A DNA stretch of 64,000 bases from Lipingzhangella_A rawalii (GTDB lineage: Bacteria; Actinomycetota; Actinomycetes; Streptosporangiales; Streptosporangiaceae). Where the stretch lies: positions 612,034 to 676,033 of the forward strand of contig NZ_JAVLVT010000005.1 in assembly GCF_031628175.1 (NCBI RefSeq), in the 5' to 3' direction. Below, one piece after another: positions 1 through 9,425 of this stretch (positions within the stretch are counted from its first letter, which is position 1; the number at the start of each line of letters is the position of its first letter). The translations under genes and the position numbers were made by a program. The notes under the pieces are model-generated. The model did no database searches. It saw only the letters and a program-made list of their open reading frames with translations, and was not told the DNA's origin.

Positions 1-83
1 CGCCCAGCCCGCCGGTGCACGCGACATCTCGCGGGACCACTGCGCGTACACCGAGCCCGCCGCCGTGGTGATGCGCTGCGGCG

Positions 84-1094
84 TCAGCGATTCGGGAAGC
101 CCGGGGAGGTGTCCAGGTCGAGCCCCAGCAGTGCAGCAGCGTTGTCGTGGCACACCGCCCGCAGCCAGTCCGAACCGAGCTCGAGGCGCACCAGAGCCTG
201 GAGTGCCTCGACGTAGGGGTAGGGAATGTTGGGGAAGTCGCTGCCGAACAGCACCCGATGGCCCAGCGCCCGCAGCCGGGGCAGCTCGTCCCGGGGGAAC
301 GGGGTCGTGCGTTCCGTGAACTCCGTGAAGACCATCGTCGTGTCCAGGTACACGTTTGGGTACCGCTCCACGAGATCCAGGAAGGAGCGGTACTCCGGCA
401 AACCGAGATGGGCCACCACCAGGTACAGGCGCGGAAACCGCGCCAGTACCTCACGAATCGGCCCGGGGCCCGTGTAGCTACCCGGCATGGGGCCGGATCC
501 ACAGTGGATCACCACGGGCGTCTGCCGCTCCTGGAGGGCCGCCCACACCGGATCCAGCAGCCTCGACCGCGGGTCATAGTCGCCCACCTGGACATGCGCC
601 TTGACGATGCGGGCCCCGGAATCCAGTGCCGCCACCATATAGTCCCCCGCCCCGGGCTCCGGGTAGAACGTGGCCGTGTGCACACAGTCCGGGGTGCGGG
701 CGGCGAAATCACCGGCCCAGGCGTTGAGCCAGGCCGCCATCTGGGGCTTATGCGGGTACACCAGGGACGAAAACGCCCGCACCCCGTAGGCCCGCAACCG
801 CTCCAGCCGACGGTGCTCCGCCTCCCGATAGGTGATCGGCCAGGCTCGACCAACGAGTGGTCCCGCCGCGTCAAAGTAGGCCCACACCTTGTCCAACACC
901 CGCTGCGGCATGAAGTGGGTATGGACATCAACCAGACCAGGCAGACCCAGCGCACGCCAGAATTCCACCACCGGCGCGGAGTCGTCATCCGCGGTCGGGC
1001 CGGCACCCGGAGGCGGTTCGGCCCCGTCGTGCGGCGCGGCCGCCCGCGAGTGCCCGAGTGTCCCGGTGGGATCCGGTGTCCCGGATACGCACAC
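84..1094 (-). CDS. Amidohydrolase family protein (amidohydrolase 2 type)
   Basis: This is a metal-dependent TIM-barrel hydrolase or decarboxylase of the amidohydrolase 2 family; the substrate cannot be told. The first barrel strand carries the metal-binding motif GLVDVHTHF. Later come VIHCGSG, VVAHLGLPEY and the C-terminal RVLFGSDFPNIPYPY, whose Asp is the usual catalytic or metal ligand. I chose the GTG at 1094 because a TGGGGGC stretch lies just upstream. An in-frame ATG at 1235 would add 47 residues that look non-conserved and would narrow the divergent promoter region shared with the aldo/keto reductase. No signal peptide is visible, so it should be cytoplasmic. Family call is firm; start and substrate are not. 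Confidence 0.8.
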   Translation of the reverse strand: MCVSGTPDPTGTLGHSRAAAPHDGAEPPPGAGPTADDDSAPVVEFWRALGLPGLVDVHTHFMPQRVLDKVWAYFDAAGPLVGRAWPITYREAEHRRLERLRAYGVRAFSSLVYPHKPQMAAWLNAWAGDFAARTPDCVHTATFYPEPGAGDYMVAALDSGARIVKAHVQVGDYDPRSRLLDPVWAALQERQTPVVIHCGSGPMPGSYTGPGPIREVLARFPRLYLVVAHLGLPEYRSFLDLVERYPNVYLDTTMVFTEFTERTTPFPRDELPRLRALGHRVLFGSDFPNIPYPYVEALQALVRLELGSDWLRAVCHDNAAALLGLDLDTSPGFPNR

Positions 1095-1335
1095 GATGCC
1101 CCCAACAACGATCCGGTCCGCTCGTTCGATCCCACACAGCCTAGGACGTGGCCTCGGACAGCCGTGCGTCGGGACCGAACCGTCGGCACCGGTGTGCTCC
1201 CCGCCGACGCGCCACCAACCGTGCCCGCCATCCACGCACCCGGTGCGTTCGGTATCCCCGTGCGTGTGTGTCTGGATCGTGTCCCAGCACCGGCACCCTT
1301 AGAGTGGCGCTGGACAGCCGAAAGGGGAGGGCGAG

Positions 1336-2196
1336 TTGACCCAGCAACAGCGGATGGTCGACCTCGCGGGTGACGTCTCGGCGCCCGCCGTTGGTCAGGG
1401 AACCTGGTTCATGGGTGAGGACCACAGTCAGCGTGCTGCCGAGGTACGCGCGCTCCAGATGGGGCTCGACCTGGGGATGACCCTGATCGACACCGCGGAG
1501 ATGTACGGAGAAGGCGGTGCTGAAGAGGTCGTGGGGTCCGCCATCGCCGGGCGTCGGGACGAGGTGACTCTGGTCTCCAAGGTCTATCCCCACAACGCGG
1601 GCAACCCGGCGGCGAAACGCTCCTGTGAGCGCAGCCTCCAACGGCTTGGCACCGACTATCTGGACGTGTACCTGCTGCACTGGCGGGGTTCCGTGCCGCT
1701 GGAAGAGACCGTCGAGGTGCTGGAGGAGCTCCGGCACAGTGGCAAGATCCGGCGCTGGGGCGTCTCCAACCTGGACGTCGACGAAATGCGCGAACTGTGG
1801 AGCGTGCCCGGTGGGGTTGGCTGCGTGACCAACCAGGTCCTCTACCACCTGGGATCCCGCGGAATCGAGTACGACCTGCTGCCGTGGTGTCGGGAACACG
1901 GCGTCCCGGTGATGGCCTACGCCCCACTCGGACACGGCGGCGCCGCCAAGCGTCAGGTACTCGAGAATCCCACACTGGTAGAGATCGCTTCCGGGCACGG
2001 GGTCAGCCCGGCCCAGGTCGCCCTCGCGTGGACGATCCGTGAGCGTGACGTCCTGGCCATCCCCAAGGCGGTTAGCGAGCAGCACGTCCGGGACAATGCC
2101 GCTGCGCTACGCCTCCGCCTCACCGAGGCGGAACTGGCCCAGCTGGACGCCGCGTTTCCACCTCCGCAGCGTCGGCAGCCGCTCGACATCATCTGA
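1336..2196 (+). CDS. Aldo/keto reductase
   Basis: This is an NADPH-dependent aldo/keto reductase of 286 residues, a normal length. The catalytic tetrad is complete: Asp52 and Tyr57 in DTAEMYGEG, Lys82 in VSKVYPHN and His115 in YLLHWRG. The C-terminal cofactor-binding part includes AIPKAVSEQHVRDNAAAL. The start is a TTG preceded by an AAAGGGGAGGGCGAG ribosome binding site, the best-supported start in this frame. It diverges from the amidohydrolase, so the two may share regulation, but no common substrate can be inferred. It ends facing the hydantoinase-like gene with a hairpin-rich terminator between them. Confidence 0.9.
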   Translation: MTQQQRMVDLAGDVSAPAVGQGTWFMGEDHSQRAAEVRALQMGLDLGMTLIDTAEMYGEGGAEEVVGSAIAGRRDEVTLVSKVYPHNAGNPAAKRSCERSLQRLGTDYLDVYLLHWRGSVPLEETVEVLEELRHSGKIRRWGVSNLDVDEMRELWSVPGGVGCVTNQVLYHLGSRGIEYDLLPWCREHGVPVMAYAPLGHGGAAKRQVLENPTLVEIASGHGVSPAQVALAWTIRERDVLAIPKAVSEQHVRDNAAALRLRLTEAELAQLDAAFPPPQRRQPLDII

Positions 2197-2210
2197 GGTT
2201 CCGCGGTGCC

Positions 2211-2262
2211 GTGCGGGGCCGCGCGCCGTGGGTGCGCCCGGGGCGGCCCCGCACGCACCCAC
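2211..2262. terminator. Bidirectional terminator with two competing hairpins
   Basis: It lies between two convergent genes. A perfect 12-bp stem pairs 2211-2222 (GTGCGGGGCCGC) with 2243-2254. A second perfect 9-bp stem pairs 2228-2236 (GTGGGTGCG) with 2254-2262 and overlaps the first, so both cannot form fully at once. There is no T tract, as is common in high-GC actinobacteria. Confidence 0.6.
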
Positions 2263-2301
2263 CGGGCAGCGCAGTGTGAATCGTGAACCCCGCGGTCGCT
2301 G

Positions 2302-3951
2302 TCAGTCGTTGGTTCCAGCCAGCGGCCCGGCGGCCTTGACCCGCAGACGCACCGCGGGCTCCCGCAGGTAAGAAAGCGGAATCTCGTCGATCTCCACGAC
2401 CTCGACAACGGAGGGGTCCGCACCCGCCCGCACCGCAGCCGCGACGGCTGCCTCGCGGGCGTCGTCGATCAGTCGGGTGCGGCTCGCCCCGCCCTGGCCA
2501 ACCTCGACGATCCGGTCCACGTTGCCACTAACCGTGCCGATCGCCGCCCCGATCGCGTTGGCCACATCATGGTGGGCCGGGCGGAGCACTCCCGTGGTTC
2601 CGGGAACGGTGTCGGGAACGAGGACGCTACCGCCGCCCACCGCAATGAGTGGTAGATCGGTACCCGAGGACTTGATCCGATCGATGGCATCGGCGATTTC
2701 CGCGTCGGCATGCTCCAGGGCTGCGGACAGCGATAGGTGCCCGGGCAGTAGGGAACGGTCACCGAACTCGCCACGCCCGGCGGCCACCGCCGCATCCGAC
2801 AGGGTTGGTGTCGCGCCACCGAACACCAGCGCCTCCTCGGCGAGCCGATAGCCGACGCTGTCCGGACCGACCGTGGGCGGCCCCTCGTCCCGGAAGCGCA
2901 CCACAGTCCCGCCACCGATGGCGATACTGACCAGGTCGGGCATACGGAAGTTGGTCGCGACACCACCAACCTCCACCCCGAATGCCGATTCGCGGGGGAA
3001 GGTCTGGGTGAGCGCGCCCACGTCCGCCGACGTTCCACCCACATCCACGACCAGGGCATTGGGCTCACCGGTGAGCATCGCCGCCCCGCGCAGGCTGTTG
3101 GCGGGTCCGGAGCCGATGGTCAGAACCGGAGCGCGTCGGGTTTCCTCCAGGCTGAGGAGAGTCCCGTCGTTCTGCGCGAAATAGGGGATCGCGTGTCCCA
3201 GGTCGTGGCTGTCCAGTCCAGCCCGGATCGCGTCGATGAGGTGAGTGGCCACCCCGCCCAGGGCCGCGTTGAGGATCGTCGTGTTCTCCCGCTCCAGCAA
3301 CCCCAGGGAACCCAGCTCGTGGGACATGGACACCGGGATGTCGCCCAGCTCCCTCCGGATCACCTCGGCCGCGTGCCGCTCCTGGTCGGGAGCAGCCGGA
3401 GAGAACACACCGCACACGGCGATGGCTTCGGCTCGCTCCGCCACCGTCGCGCAGAACCGCGACACGGCCTCGGTGTCGAAGGCGGCGGCCGCACTTCCGT
3501 CGAGCTCCACCCCGCCCCGGACAATGGCGGAGCCCGCGTCGACCTGGGCGCACAGGTCCGGTGGCCAACCGAACATGGGTCTGATCGCGGTCGAGGCGGG
3601 TGCCCCGATCCGCAGCACGGCCACGCGGCGCAGCCCGTTCCGCTGGAGCACCGCGTTGGTCGCGTGTGTGGTGCCGATCATGACCCGGGCGACCTGGTGT
3701 GGATGCGCCCCCGCACGTTCGGGCGTGGTGGGGTCCGCGAGCACGCCGCGTAGGGCCTGCGTGACCCCTGAAGTGATGTCGGCGGATGTGGCGACCTTGG
3801 TTCGCGCGAGGACGTCCGCGGCCGTCATGGTGTTCTGGCTCGTGGACGTGGGGTCCTGCTCGCGCAGGACCACGGCGTCGGTGTTGGTTCCGCCCACATC
3901 GATTCCGATCCGCAGGCGCGGCGCGTGCGCGCGGGGGTTGGGCTTGTTCAT
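2302..3951 (-). CDS. Hydantoinase/oxoprolinase family protein (HyuA-like)
   Basis: This ATP-dependent enzyme belongs to the hydantoinase A/5-oxoprolinase family, which opens cyclic amides such as hydantoins or oxoproline. The N-terminal ASKHA-type phosphate-binding motif IGIDVGGTNTDAVVL is at about residues 16-30. Further motifs are TIGSGPANSLRGAAML and VVDVGGTSADVGAL in the middle and IAVGGGSVLVPD near the end. At 549 residues it is shorter than full HyuA proteins (about 700) but matches the short form commonly paired with DUF917 proteins. No HyuB partner is present. Its ATG overlaps the stop of the upstream DUF917 gene by four bases, so the pair is very likely translationally coupled. The substrate is unknown. 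Confidence 0.85.
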   Translation of the reverse strand: MNKPNPRAHAPRLRIGIDVGGTNTDAVVLREQDPTSTSQNTMTAADVLARTKVATSADITSGVTQALRGVLADPTTPERAGAHPHQVARVMIGTTHATNAVLQRNGLRRVAVLRIGAPASTAIRPMFGWPPDLCAQVDAGSAIVRGGVELDGSAAAAFDTEAVSRFCATVAERAEAIAVCGVFSPAAPDQERHAAEVIRRELGDIPVSMSHELGSLGLLERENTTILNAALGGVATHLIDAIRAGLDSHDLGHAIPYFAQNDGTLLSLEETRRAPVLTIGSGPANSLRGAAMLTGEPNALVVDVGGTSADVGALTQTFPRESAFGVEVGGVATNFRMPDLVSIAIGGGTVVRFRDEGPPTVGPDSVGYRLAEEALVFGGATPTLSDAAVAAGRGEFGDRSLLPGHLSLSAALEHADAEIADAIDRIKSSGTDLPLIAVGGGSVLVPDTVPGTTGVLRPAHHDVANAIGAAIGTVSGNVDRIVEVGQGGASRTRLIDDAREAAVAAAVRAGADPSVVEVVEIDEIPLSYLREPAVRLRVKAAGPLAGTND

Positions 3952-5144
3952 CGGTGGGCCTCCGCGAGTAGCTCATCTACGGGCTGGTAGTCGAGGTCGA
4001 ATCCGAACGCGCGCGGCCCGGCCACCTCAAGTCCGCGGGGAGTGCGCCAGATATCGGGGGCGGGAACCGCAAGCAGACTCACCCGCTGCCCGTAGCGCAG
4101 CAGCTCGGTGAAGATCACCTCGCTGGTCTGCGTGTCCAGCACGGTGATGATGTCGGGCACACAGGCCAGGGTGCGCTCGTTCTCGGTCACCACCAGGTTC
4201 TCGTTCTGGATCGCCACCCCGACCCGGCGCCCCTGGTCTGCACCCAGCCCGTCGACGGTCAGGTGTCCACGCACGAAACCGTCCACGGTGCGGCGCTCGA
4301 TGTCGGTGACTTTGCCGGTGATGAGCAGGTGTCCGGAGAGGTGGCGCAACACCGCGCCTAGCCGGCCCTGTTCCGTCGCGGACTGCCCCGATGCCGGTTC
4401 GGTCCCGGTCGCGCTCTGCTCGGTGGTGGCTGCGGACACGGCCCGTCCGATCTCCACAGCTCGGGTCACACTGCCGGCGATCGCGCCCGTGCGCAGCTCA
4501 TGGCCGGTCATGGGGTGGTCCACCGTGCAGACGAACCCACCGCAGGCCACAGCCAGGGCGCGTGCGCTACGTTCCAGCCAGTAGGCGTCCATGTCCCGCA
4601 GCATGAACCGGTGCCCCCGCTCGTCGACCACCGCCGACGGAGTGGCGGGAATGTCGGCCAGATGCATACTGACCATCTGGGCCTCGGGAAAAGCACGGCC
4701 CATGCCGTCGGCGTCCACGAGAGGCAGTCCCGTCAGGGCGGCCCACACCACGGGAAGCAGGGCGTTGCTGCCGCCGACCTCGGTGGCCATGAAGGCGTGC
4801 GCGGTGCGGCCGGTCTCCTGCTCCATCATCTCCCGCAGCCAGCGTCCCTGCTCCGGGTTGCCGATCTTCTCCTGGGTGATGTCCGGAGAGCCCAGGCCGG
4901 CGGCCGGAAGAACCAGAGACTCCTCGGGAACCTGGTCCACGGAAATGACGTCCACCGGTCCGTGGGTTTCGATCGCCTGGAGTGCGGCCAACAGCCCCAC
5001 CCTGGTGGCGCCGCCGCCACCAGCTCCGAGGATCGCCGCGCCGCGCGCGTAGTCCACCAGGGTTTCTGCGTCCAGGGTGACGGGGGCGTTGTCCGCCCCG
5101 TCCGTGGTTGTGTGGGAGGTTCTATTCACCGGATATCCGATCAT
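3948..5144 (-). CDS. DUF917 family protein (S-methyl thiohydantoin desulfurase-like)
   Basis: This 398-residue protein is of the DUF917 family, whose domains have been renamed after S-methyl thiohydantoin desulfurase. The family's glycine-rich signature is visible as AAILGAGGGGATRVGL near residues 36-51. The C-terminal half (VGVAIQNENLVVTENERTLA, then DIITVLDTQTSEVIFTELL) matches the usual second domain. Family members normally sit beside HyuA-like genes, as here, where this gene overlaps the downstream HyuA-like gene by four bases. A role in processing a hydantoin-type ring is therefore plausible, but the reaction is not shown by the sequence. The start could lie a few codons downstream of the ATG used. 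Confidence 0.8.
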   Translation of the reverse strand: MIGYPVNRTSHTTTDGADNAPVTLDAETLVDYARGAAILGAGGGGATRVGLLAALQAIETHGPVDVISVDQVPEESLVLPAAGLGSPDITQEKIGNPEQGRWLREMMEQETGRTAHAFMATEVGGSNALLPVVWAALTGLPLVDADGMGRAFPEAQMVSMHLADIPATPSAVVDERGHRFMLRDMDAYWLERSARALAVACGGFVCTVDHPMTGHELRTGAIAGSVTRAVEIGRAVSAATTEQSATGTEPASGQSATEQGRLGAVLRHLSGHLLITGKVTDIERRTVDGFVRGHLTVDGLGADQGRRVGVAIQNENLVVTENERTLACVPDIITVLDTQTSEVIFTELLRYGQRVSLLAVPAPDIWRTPRGLEVAGPRAFGFDLDYQPVDELLAEAHR

Positions 5145-5318
5145 GTGATCTGCGATGGGTTGGACCGTGCGTCGGCCCGGCCGCGGACACCCCAGCTAGG
5201 TGGTGGCTGGCCGCGACCGGGCCGGGCGGGTCAGGCGTCCGGGTGCCTAGGCGGTGGTGTGTGCATTCGTGCGCAGCAGGGAACGGTCCTGGCGGGCAGG
5301 ACCGCGCACGCCCGATGT

Positions 5319-5348
5319 GCCAACGGCATCCTGGTTTGGTTGTCTGGG
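5319..5348 (+). repeat. Copy 1 of a 30-base intergenic repeat
   Basis: It matches 44921-44950 at 25 of 30 positions, in the gap between the binding-protein gene and the DUF917 gene. With the preceding codons, both copies read in frame as A-R-x-A-x-G-I-L-x-W-L-S-G, although neither sits in a convincing gene. Confidence 0.5.
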
Positions 5349-5411
5349 CACATCGACGCGGCGCGTGTCGCCCGGTGGGCCGTGACCCCGCATTGCTTCA
5401 CCCACCCCGGC

Positions 5412-7043
5412 CTAGCCTCGGGTCAGCTCGTAGGCGAACACCGCGTTGGGGTACAGCGGGTTGTCCACATAGCCCTCGTACTCGGACCGTAGCGCCCGCT
5501 GGTAGACGGTCGTCCCCAGGAACAGCGCGGGATTGTCCTCGATGAGGATCTGCTGCATCTGGTCGTAGGTGTCTTCGGCCGCCTCCTCGTCGGTCGCGGC
5601 CAGTGGCCCCACCTCCTCGATGAGCTCGTCCAGCTCCGGGTTCGAGTAGTAGGCGAGGTTGAACACGATGTCGTCCTCGGACATGAACATGTTGTAGAAC
5701 CAGGACAGCGCCTGGGGATCATCCGGCCACCAGTACATGAGGGTGATGTCCTGGCGATCCTCCGGGTCCTCCTCCTGGGCGCGGGGCCAGTGGCCGGACT
5801 CCCAGGGCAGCGCCTCGATCTGGAGCTCGATGTTCAGTGAGGACAGGTGGTCCTGCATCAGCTCGGCGATGGTGCCGAGGTCTTCCTCACCCTCGGTGTA
5901 GGTCAGCTCCAGGGTCAGGATCTCGCCGTTCTCTTCCCCGTAGCCGGCGTCGGCGAGGAGCTCCTCGGCTCGGTCCGGGTCGTAGTTGGGGATGTCGAGA
6001 TCGGTGTTGTGTCCGAGCAGACCCTCCGGAATCACCCCGTCGGAGGGCTCGAACGCTCCCTGGGTGGCCTCGATGATCTCGTCGTAGTTCACGCCGTGCG
6101 CGATGGCCTCCCGGACCTGGGGGTCGTCCAGCGGCTCCACCTCGGTGTTGATCAACCCGAAGAGGTTCTGCCAGGAGGGTGTCTCAATGACATCCACGTC
6201 CTCGGTTTCCCGAAGCTGATCGATGAGCTGGACCGGAAGGTTCTGGGCGAAGTCCGCCTCGCCGCCCTCCATCATCTGGGCAACGGTCTCCGGCTGGGAG
6301 ACGACCTGGTATTCGATCTCCTCGATCTGGTCGTCCTCCCAGCCGCGCCAGTAGTCCTCGAACGCGGTGAGCTGAAGCTCGCGCTCGGAACCGGGGTTCC
6401 ATTCGGCCACCGTGTAGGGGCCGGTGCCGTGAGACTCCGCCTCGAACGGGCTGTCCTCGGCGTCGGGCCCCTCGGGGGCGCCCTCCGGAATCTCGTAGAT
6501 GAAGGCCGCGTAGTTGGCGGCGGCGATGAGGTCGAGGGCCGCCGGGTAGTCCAGATCGAACACCACGGTGTGCTCGTCCGTGGCCTCGATACTGCTGACC
6601 GGGTCCCACAGGTAGGCTGCGCCCAGGTCCAGCTCCATCGTGCGTTCGATGGCGGCCTGGACCGACTCGGCGGTCATCGGTTCCCCCGAGTGGAAGGTCA
6701 CATCCTCGGCGAGATCGAAGGTCCAGGTTTCCCCGTCTTCGGAGACCTCCCAGTCTTCGGCGAGGAGTGGCTCAGCCTCCTCGGTGTCGGGGTTGTAGCG
6801 CGTCAGGGTTTCGTAGAGGTTGGGGAGGGCGAGGGCCTCGTTCGAGTAGGCCTGTGCCGGATCCCATTCGGTGATGACGTCTGTGGAGGAGAGGTAGACG
6901 AAGGGGGCCGTCCCACCGCCGGTCGGGTCGCCGTCGATGGAGCATCCGGCTACCAGCAGGCTGAGTGCCCCGACGGTGGCGACGGGGGCGTGATGCCGGG
7001 CCCGCCGGGCCCAGACGGTGGTCGCGCTGGATATCGCAGTCAT
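5412..7043 (-). CDS. ABC transporter substrate-binding lipoprotein, peptide/nickel family (SBP family 5)
   Basis: This is a secreted solute-binding lipoprotein of the dipeptide/oligopeptide class. The N-terminus has a basic stretch (WARRARHH), a hydrophobic core and the lipobox LLVAGC with Cys34. The family signature region is DPAQAYSNEALALPNLYETL, followed by LAEDVTFHSGEPMTAESV. The mature protein is very rich in Asp and Glu, as often seen in salt-adapted actinobacteria. No permease or ATPase genes are next to it, so it is an orphan binding protein. It lies upstream of the DUF917/HyuA-like pair on the same strand with a gap of about 270 bases. It may deliver their substrate, but this is inference. 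Confidence 0.87.
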   Translation of the reverse strand: MTAISSATTVWARRARHHAPVATVGALSLLVAGCSIDGDPTGGGTAPFVYLSSTDVITEWDPAQAYSNEALALPNLYETLTRYNPDTEEAEPLLAEDWEVSEDGETWTFDLAEDVTFHSGEPMTAESVQAAIERTMELDLGAAYLWDPVSSIEATDEHTVVFDLDYPAALDLIAAANYAAFIYEIPEGAPEGPDAEDSPFEAESHGTGPYTVAEWNPGSERELQLTAFEDYWRGWEDDQIEEIEYQVVSQPETVAQMMEGGEADFAQNLPVQLIDQLRETEDVDVIETPSWQNLFGLINTEVEPLDDPQVREAIAHGVNYDEIIEATQGAFEPSDGVIPEGLLGHNTDLDIPNYDPDRAEELLADAGYGEENGEILTLELTYTEGEEDLGTIAELMQDHLSSLNIELQIEALPWESGHWPRAQEEDPEDRQDITLMYWWPDDPQALSWFYNMFMSEDDIVFNLAYYSNPELDELIEEVGPLAATDEEAAEDTYDQMQQILIEDNPALFLGTTVYQRALRSEYEGYVDNPLYPNAVFAYELTRG

Positions 7044-7417
7044 TAGGTACCTTGATCGGATCCTGGGATGGGTTCACTGCGGGCTCGGCGCAGTCGCCGA
7101 TCCAAAGTGTCTGCACACGGTGTGGTCGAAGGGACCCACCCGCACTGTGGATGTGCAAACAGCCCACGCTCAGCCCACTCTGTGTGCCCGTGGGCGATTT
7201 GCCGACATCCAGAAGTTGATCTTAGTAGCCCATGGCCGCACCCGCCGCAGCTGACACCTAGCGATTCCATAACCCTGAATGCCCACGGCCGAGGTACTCG
7301 GGTGATCCGTGTGACAATCCCCGCCACGGCGAAGGGCTCGGGCCGTCACGCGGCCCGAGCCCGGTTCTCCAGGGCAGCCGGGGTGGCCGCCTGGACCTGG
7401 CCCCGATCGGCGTCGAT
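7044..7417. other. Intergenic region between the BCCT and binding-protein genes
   Basis: It holds the terminator-like hairpin of the BCCT gene at 7334-7362 and, nearer 7044, presumably the promoter of the binding-protein gene on the minus strand. No convincing small gene or operator was seen. Confidence 0.5.
7334..7362 (-). terminator. Terminator hairpin downstream of the BCCT gene
   Basis: A perfect 11-bp stem, GGGCTCGGGCC (7334-7344) with GGCCCGAGCCC (7352-7362), has a 7-base loop. It sits about 55 bases past the BCCT stop codon. There is no T tract. Confidence 0.6.
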
Positions 7418-9178
7418 TCAGTCGGGGTTGGCGGATCCGGGGGACGTCGAGGCTCCGGACTGCCGGGAATCTGTGGCCGCAGGCTCCTCCTGCTGTTCCT
7501 GCTGTGCCGGTGCGTCCGGTGGGAGCACGTTGCCCGGAACATCGGGATCGCGCCGCAGCTCCTTGAGCAGGGCGGCGATCATCAGGAAGGACATGATGAA
7601 GAACGGCAGGCCGACCACGGTGATGACCTCGGAGAGGGCGTCCACCGCACTGACGGTCTCCTCCGCGTCCCCAGCCGCAATGACCGCGGCTCCTGCCCCG
7701 CCCACCAAGGCGAGCGCGACCAACCCCTCCAGCACGGCCCAGTAGACCCGCTGACGGGTCGGGGGCAGCACGTTCTGGTCCCCGGTGCACATCATGTCGA
7801 TGACGAGCGAGGCCGAATCCGAGGAAGTGATGAAGAAGATGGCGACGATCACCACGGCGATCGCGGCGATGATTGTGCCCACCGTCGTTGCGACCGGGAA
7901 GTTCTCCAGGAACACGAACAGGGCCCCGGGAATGTCGCCCTCCTCAACGACGGGGCCGACCAGGACACCCGGATTGGCGCGTTCAATGTCGAAGGCGGCC
8001 AGGCCGAACACGCTGAACCAGATCACGCTGAACAGGGTGGGGAGCCCCAGGACACCGGCCACGAACTCCCGAATGGTGCGCCCCTTGGAGATCCTGGCGA
8101 TGAAGATACCGATGAAGGGAGCCCAGGTGATGGTCCAGGCCCAGTAGAACACCGTCCAGCCGTCCTGCCATCCGGTGTTGGCGTAGGCGTCGTTCCAGAA
8201 CCCGAGCTGAATCACGTTGGCGAGGTAGTCCCCGGTCTGCTCGACGACCCCCTTGGCCAGGAAGAGGGTCGACCCCGCGACCAGTACGAAGATCAGCAGT
8301 CCGATCGAGGCCAGGATGTTGATGTTCGACAGGCGCTTGATGCCCTTGTCCAGCCCCAAAGCCACGGACACGATGGCGATCGCCGTGATGACCACGATGA
8401 TGATGAGCTGACTCAGCAGGGTCATCGGGTTGGTCGGATCGGTGGGCAGGTCGATGAGGTTCGCCAGGCCGCTGTTGATCTGGGAGGAGCCCAGACCAAT
8501 GGATACGGAGAGCCCGAAGAGGGTCCCCACCACCGCGATGACATCGATGATCTTGCCGATGGGGCCGTGGATCTGGTTGCCGAGGAAGGGGTGGAAGATC
8601 GAGCTGACCCGCATCGGGAGCCCGCGCTTGAAGATGAAGTAGGCGAAGGCCAGGGCCGGAACCGTGAAGATTGCCCAGGTGTGCAGGGCGAAGTGGTAGT
8701 TGGTAATGGTGATCGCCTGCTGGGCGGCACCGGCCGTCTCCGCATAGGCGTTGGCCGCCGCCTCGGGGTCGGTGTGCCCGTCGAATCCCTCCGGGGCCAT
8801 GGGGGGATTCGCGTAGTGGTTGATCGGTTCGGCCACACCCCAGAACATCAGGATGGTTCCGATGCCGGCGGCGAAGAGCATGGCGAACCAGGCCCAGTTA
8901 CTGTACTCCGGTCGAGAGTCCGGCCCACCGAGACGAACGCTTCCGTACTTGCTGATCGCTATCCAGATCAGAAAGATAAGAAAGACCGTGACGCCGAGGA
9001 TGTAGAACCAACTCAGGTTGGAGAGGATGATGTGTTCGGTGGCCCAGCCGAAGGCCGCGTTCACATCCTCAGTGAAGATTATGGTCAGCGCCACGAACAG
9101 AATAGCGAGGGCTGTGGAACTGAAAAATATCTGCGGGTTGGTGCGAAGTCCGAGCCGGTGGGCCCAGTTTTCCAACAT
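7418..9178 (-). CDS. BCCT family betaine/carnitine/choline transporter
   Basis: This is a secondary transporter for quaternary ammonium compatible solutes such as glycine betaine or choline, with about 12 membrane segments in 586 residues. The family signature is clear in WTVFYWAWTITWAPFIGIF, followed by ARISKGRTIREFVAGV. The first helix region (FFSSTALAILFVALTIIF) begins near residue 20. I use the ATG at 9178, with a GGGAG ribosome binding site six bases upstream. The frame stays open to 9367, but the extra 63 residues are not transporter-like. The C-terminus is a charged, disordered tail. A strong promoter-like site lies at 9396-9425, giving a leader of about 210 bases. No choline oxidation genes are adjacent, so uptake for osmoprotection is the simplest role. 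Confidence 0.93.
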   Translation of the reverse strand: MLENWAHRLGLRTNPQIFFSSTALAILFVALTIIFTEDVNAAFGWATEHIILSNLSWFYILGVTVFLIFLIWIAISKYGSVRLGGPDSRPEYSNWAWFAMLFAAGIGTILMFWGVAEPINHYANPPMAPEGFDGHTDPEAAANAYAETAGAAQQAITITNYHFALHTWAIFTVPALAFAYFIFKRGLPMRVSSIFHPFLGNQIHGPIGKIIDVIAVVGTLFGLSVSIGLGSSQINSGLANLIDLPTDPTNPMTLLSQLIIIVVITAIAIVSVALGLDKGIKRLSNINILASIGLLIFVLVAGSTLFLAKGVVEQTGDYLANVIQLGFWNDAYANTGWQDGWTVFYWAWTITWAPFIGIFIARISKGRTIREFVAGVLGLPTLFSVIWFSVFGLAAFDIERANPGVLVGPVVEEGDIPGALFVFLENFPVATTVGTIIAAIAVVIVAIFFITSSDSASLVIDMMCTGDQNVLPPTRQRVYWAVLEGLVALALVGGAGAAVIAAGDAEETVSAVDALSEVITVVGLPFFIMSFLMIAALLKELRRDPDVPGNVLPPDAPAQQEQQEEPAATDSRQSGASTSPGSANPD

Positions 9179-9395
9179 CGCGGCTCCCGAGGGGTTGGTG
9201 CGGACAACTCGATTCGACTCGCTGTCGATAGGGAGTGGAGGCCTCCTCTGCGGTACTTGCTGGAGCTTGTGGCCATCGCTGTGCTTCGGCCAGGCCGGCC
9301 AGTGCCACGGCAGGCCTGGATGATCCCTCCGGCCGACCGGGCCCCGGAATCCGCCAACGAACTGCACAGGCCATTTCCTGCGCTATGAATGCGGG

Positions 9396-9425
9396 AGGCT
9401 AGTTCGGATTCCAGTCGATTGTCAA
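9396..9425 (-). promoter_or_regulatory. Predicted sigma-70-type promoter of the BCCT gene
   Basis: On the minus strand a perfect TTGACA (9420-9425) is followed after 18 bases by TAGCCT (9396-9401). This is the best consensus match seen near any gene in the window. The expected transcription start near 9389 gives a leader of about 210 bases. Confidence 0.55.

Noticed and set aside
1..83. Possible partial gene on the minus strand at the left edge, reading TAAGSVYAQWSREMSRAPAGW
   Set aside because: The translation looks coding-like, but only about 80 bases are present and no start or family can be supported.
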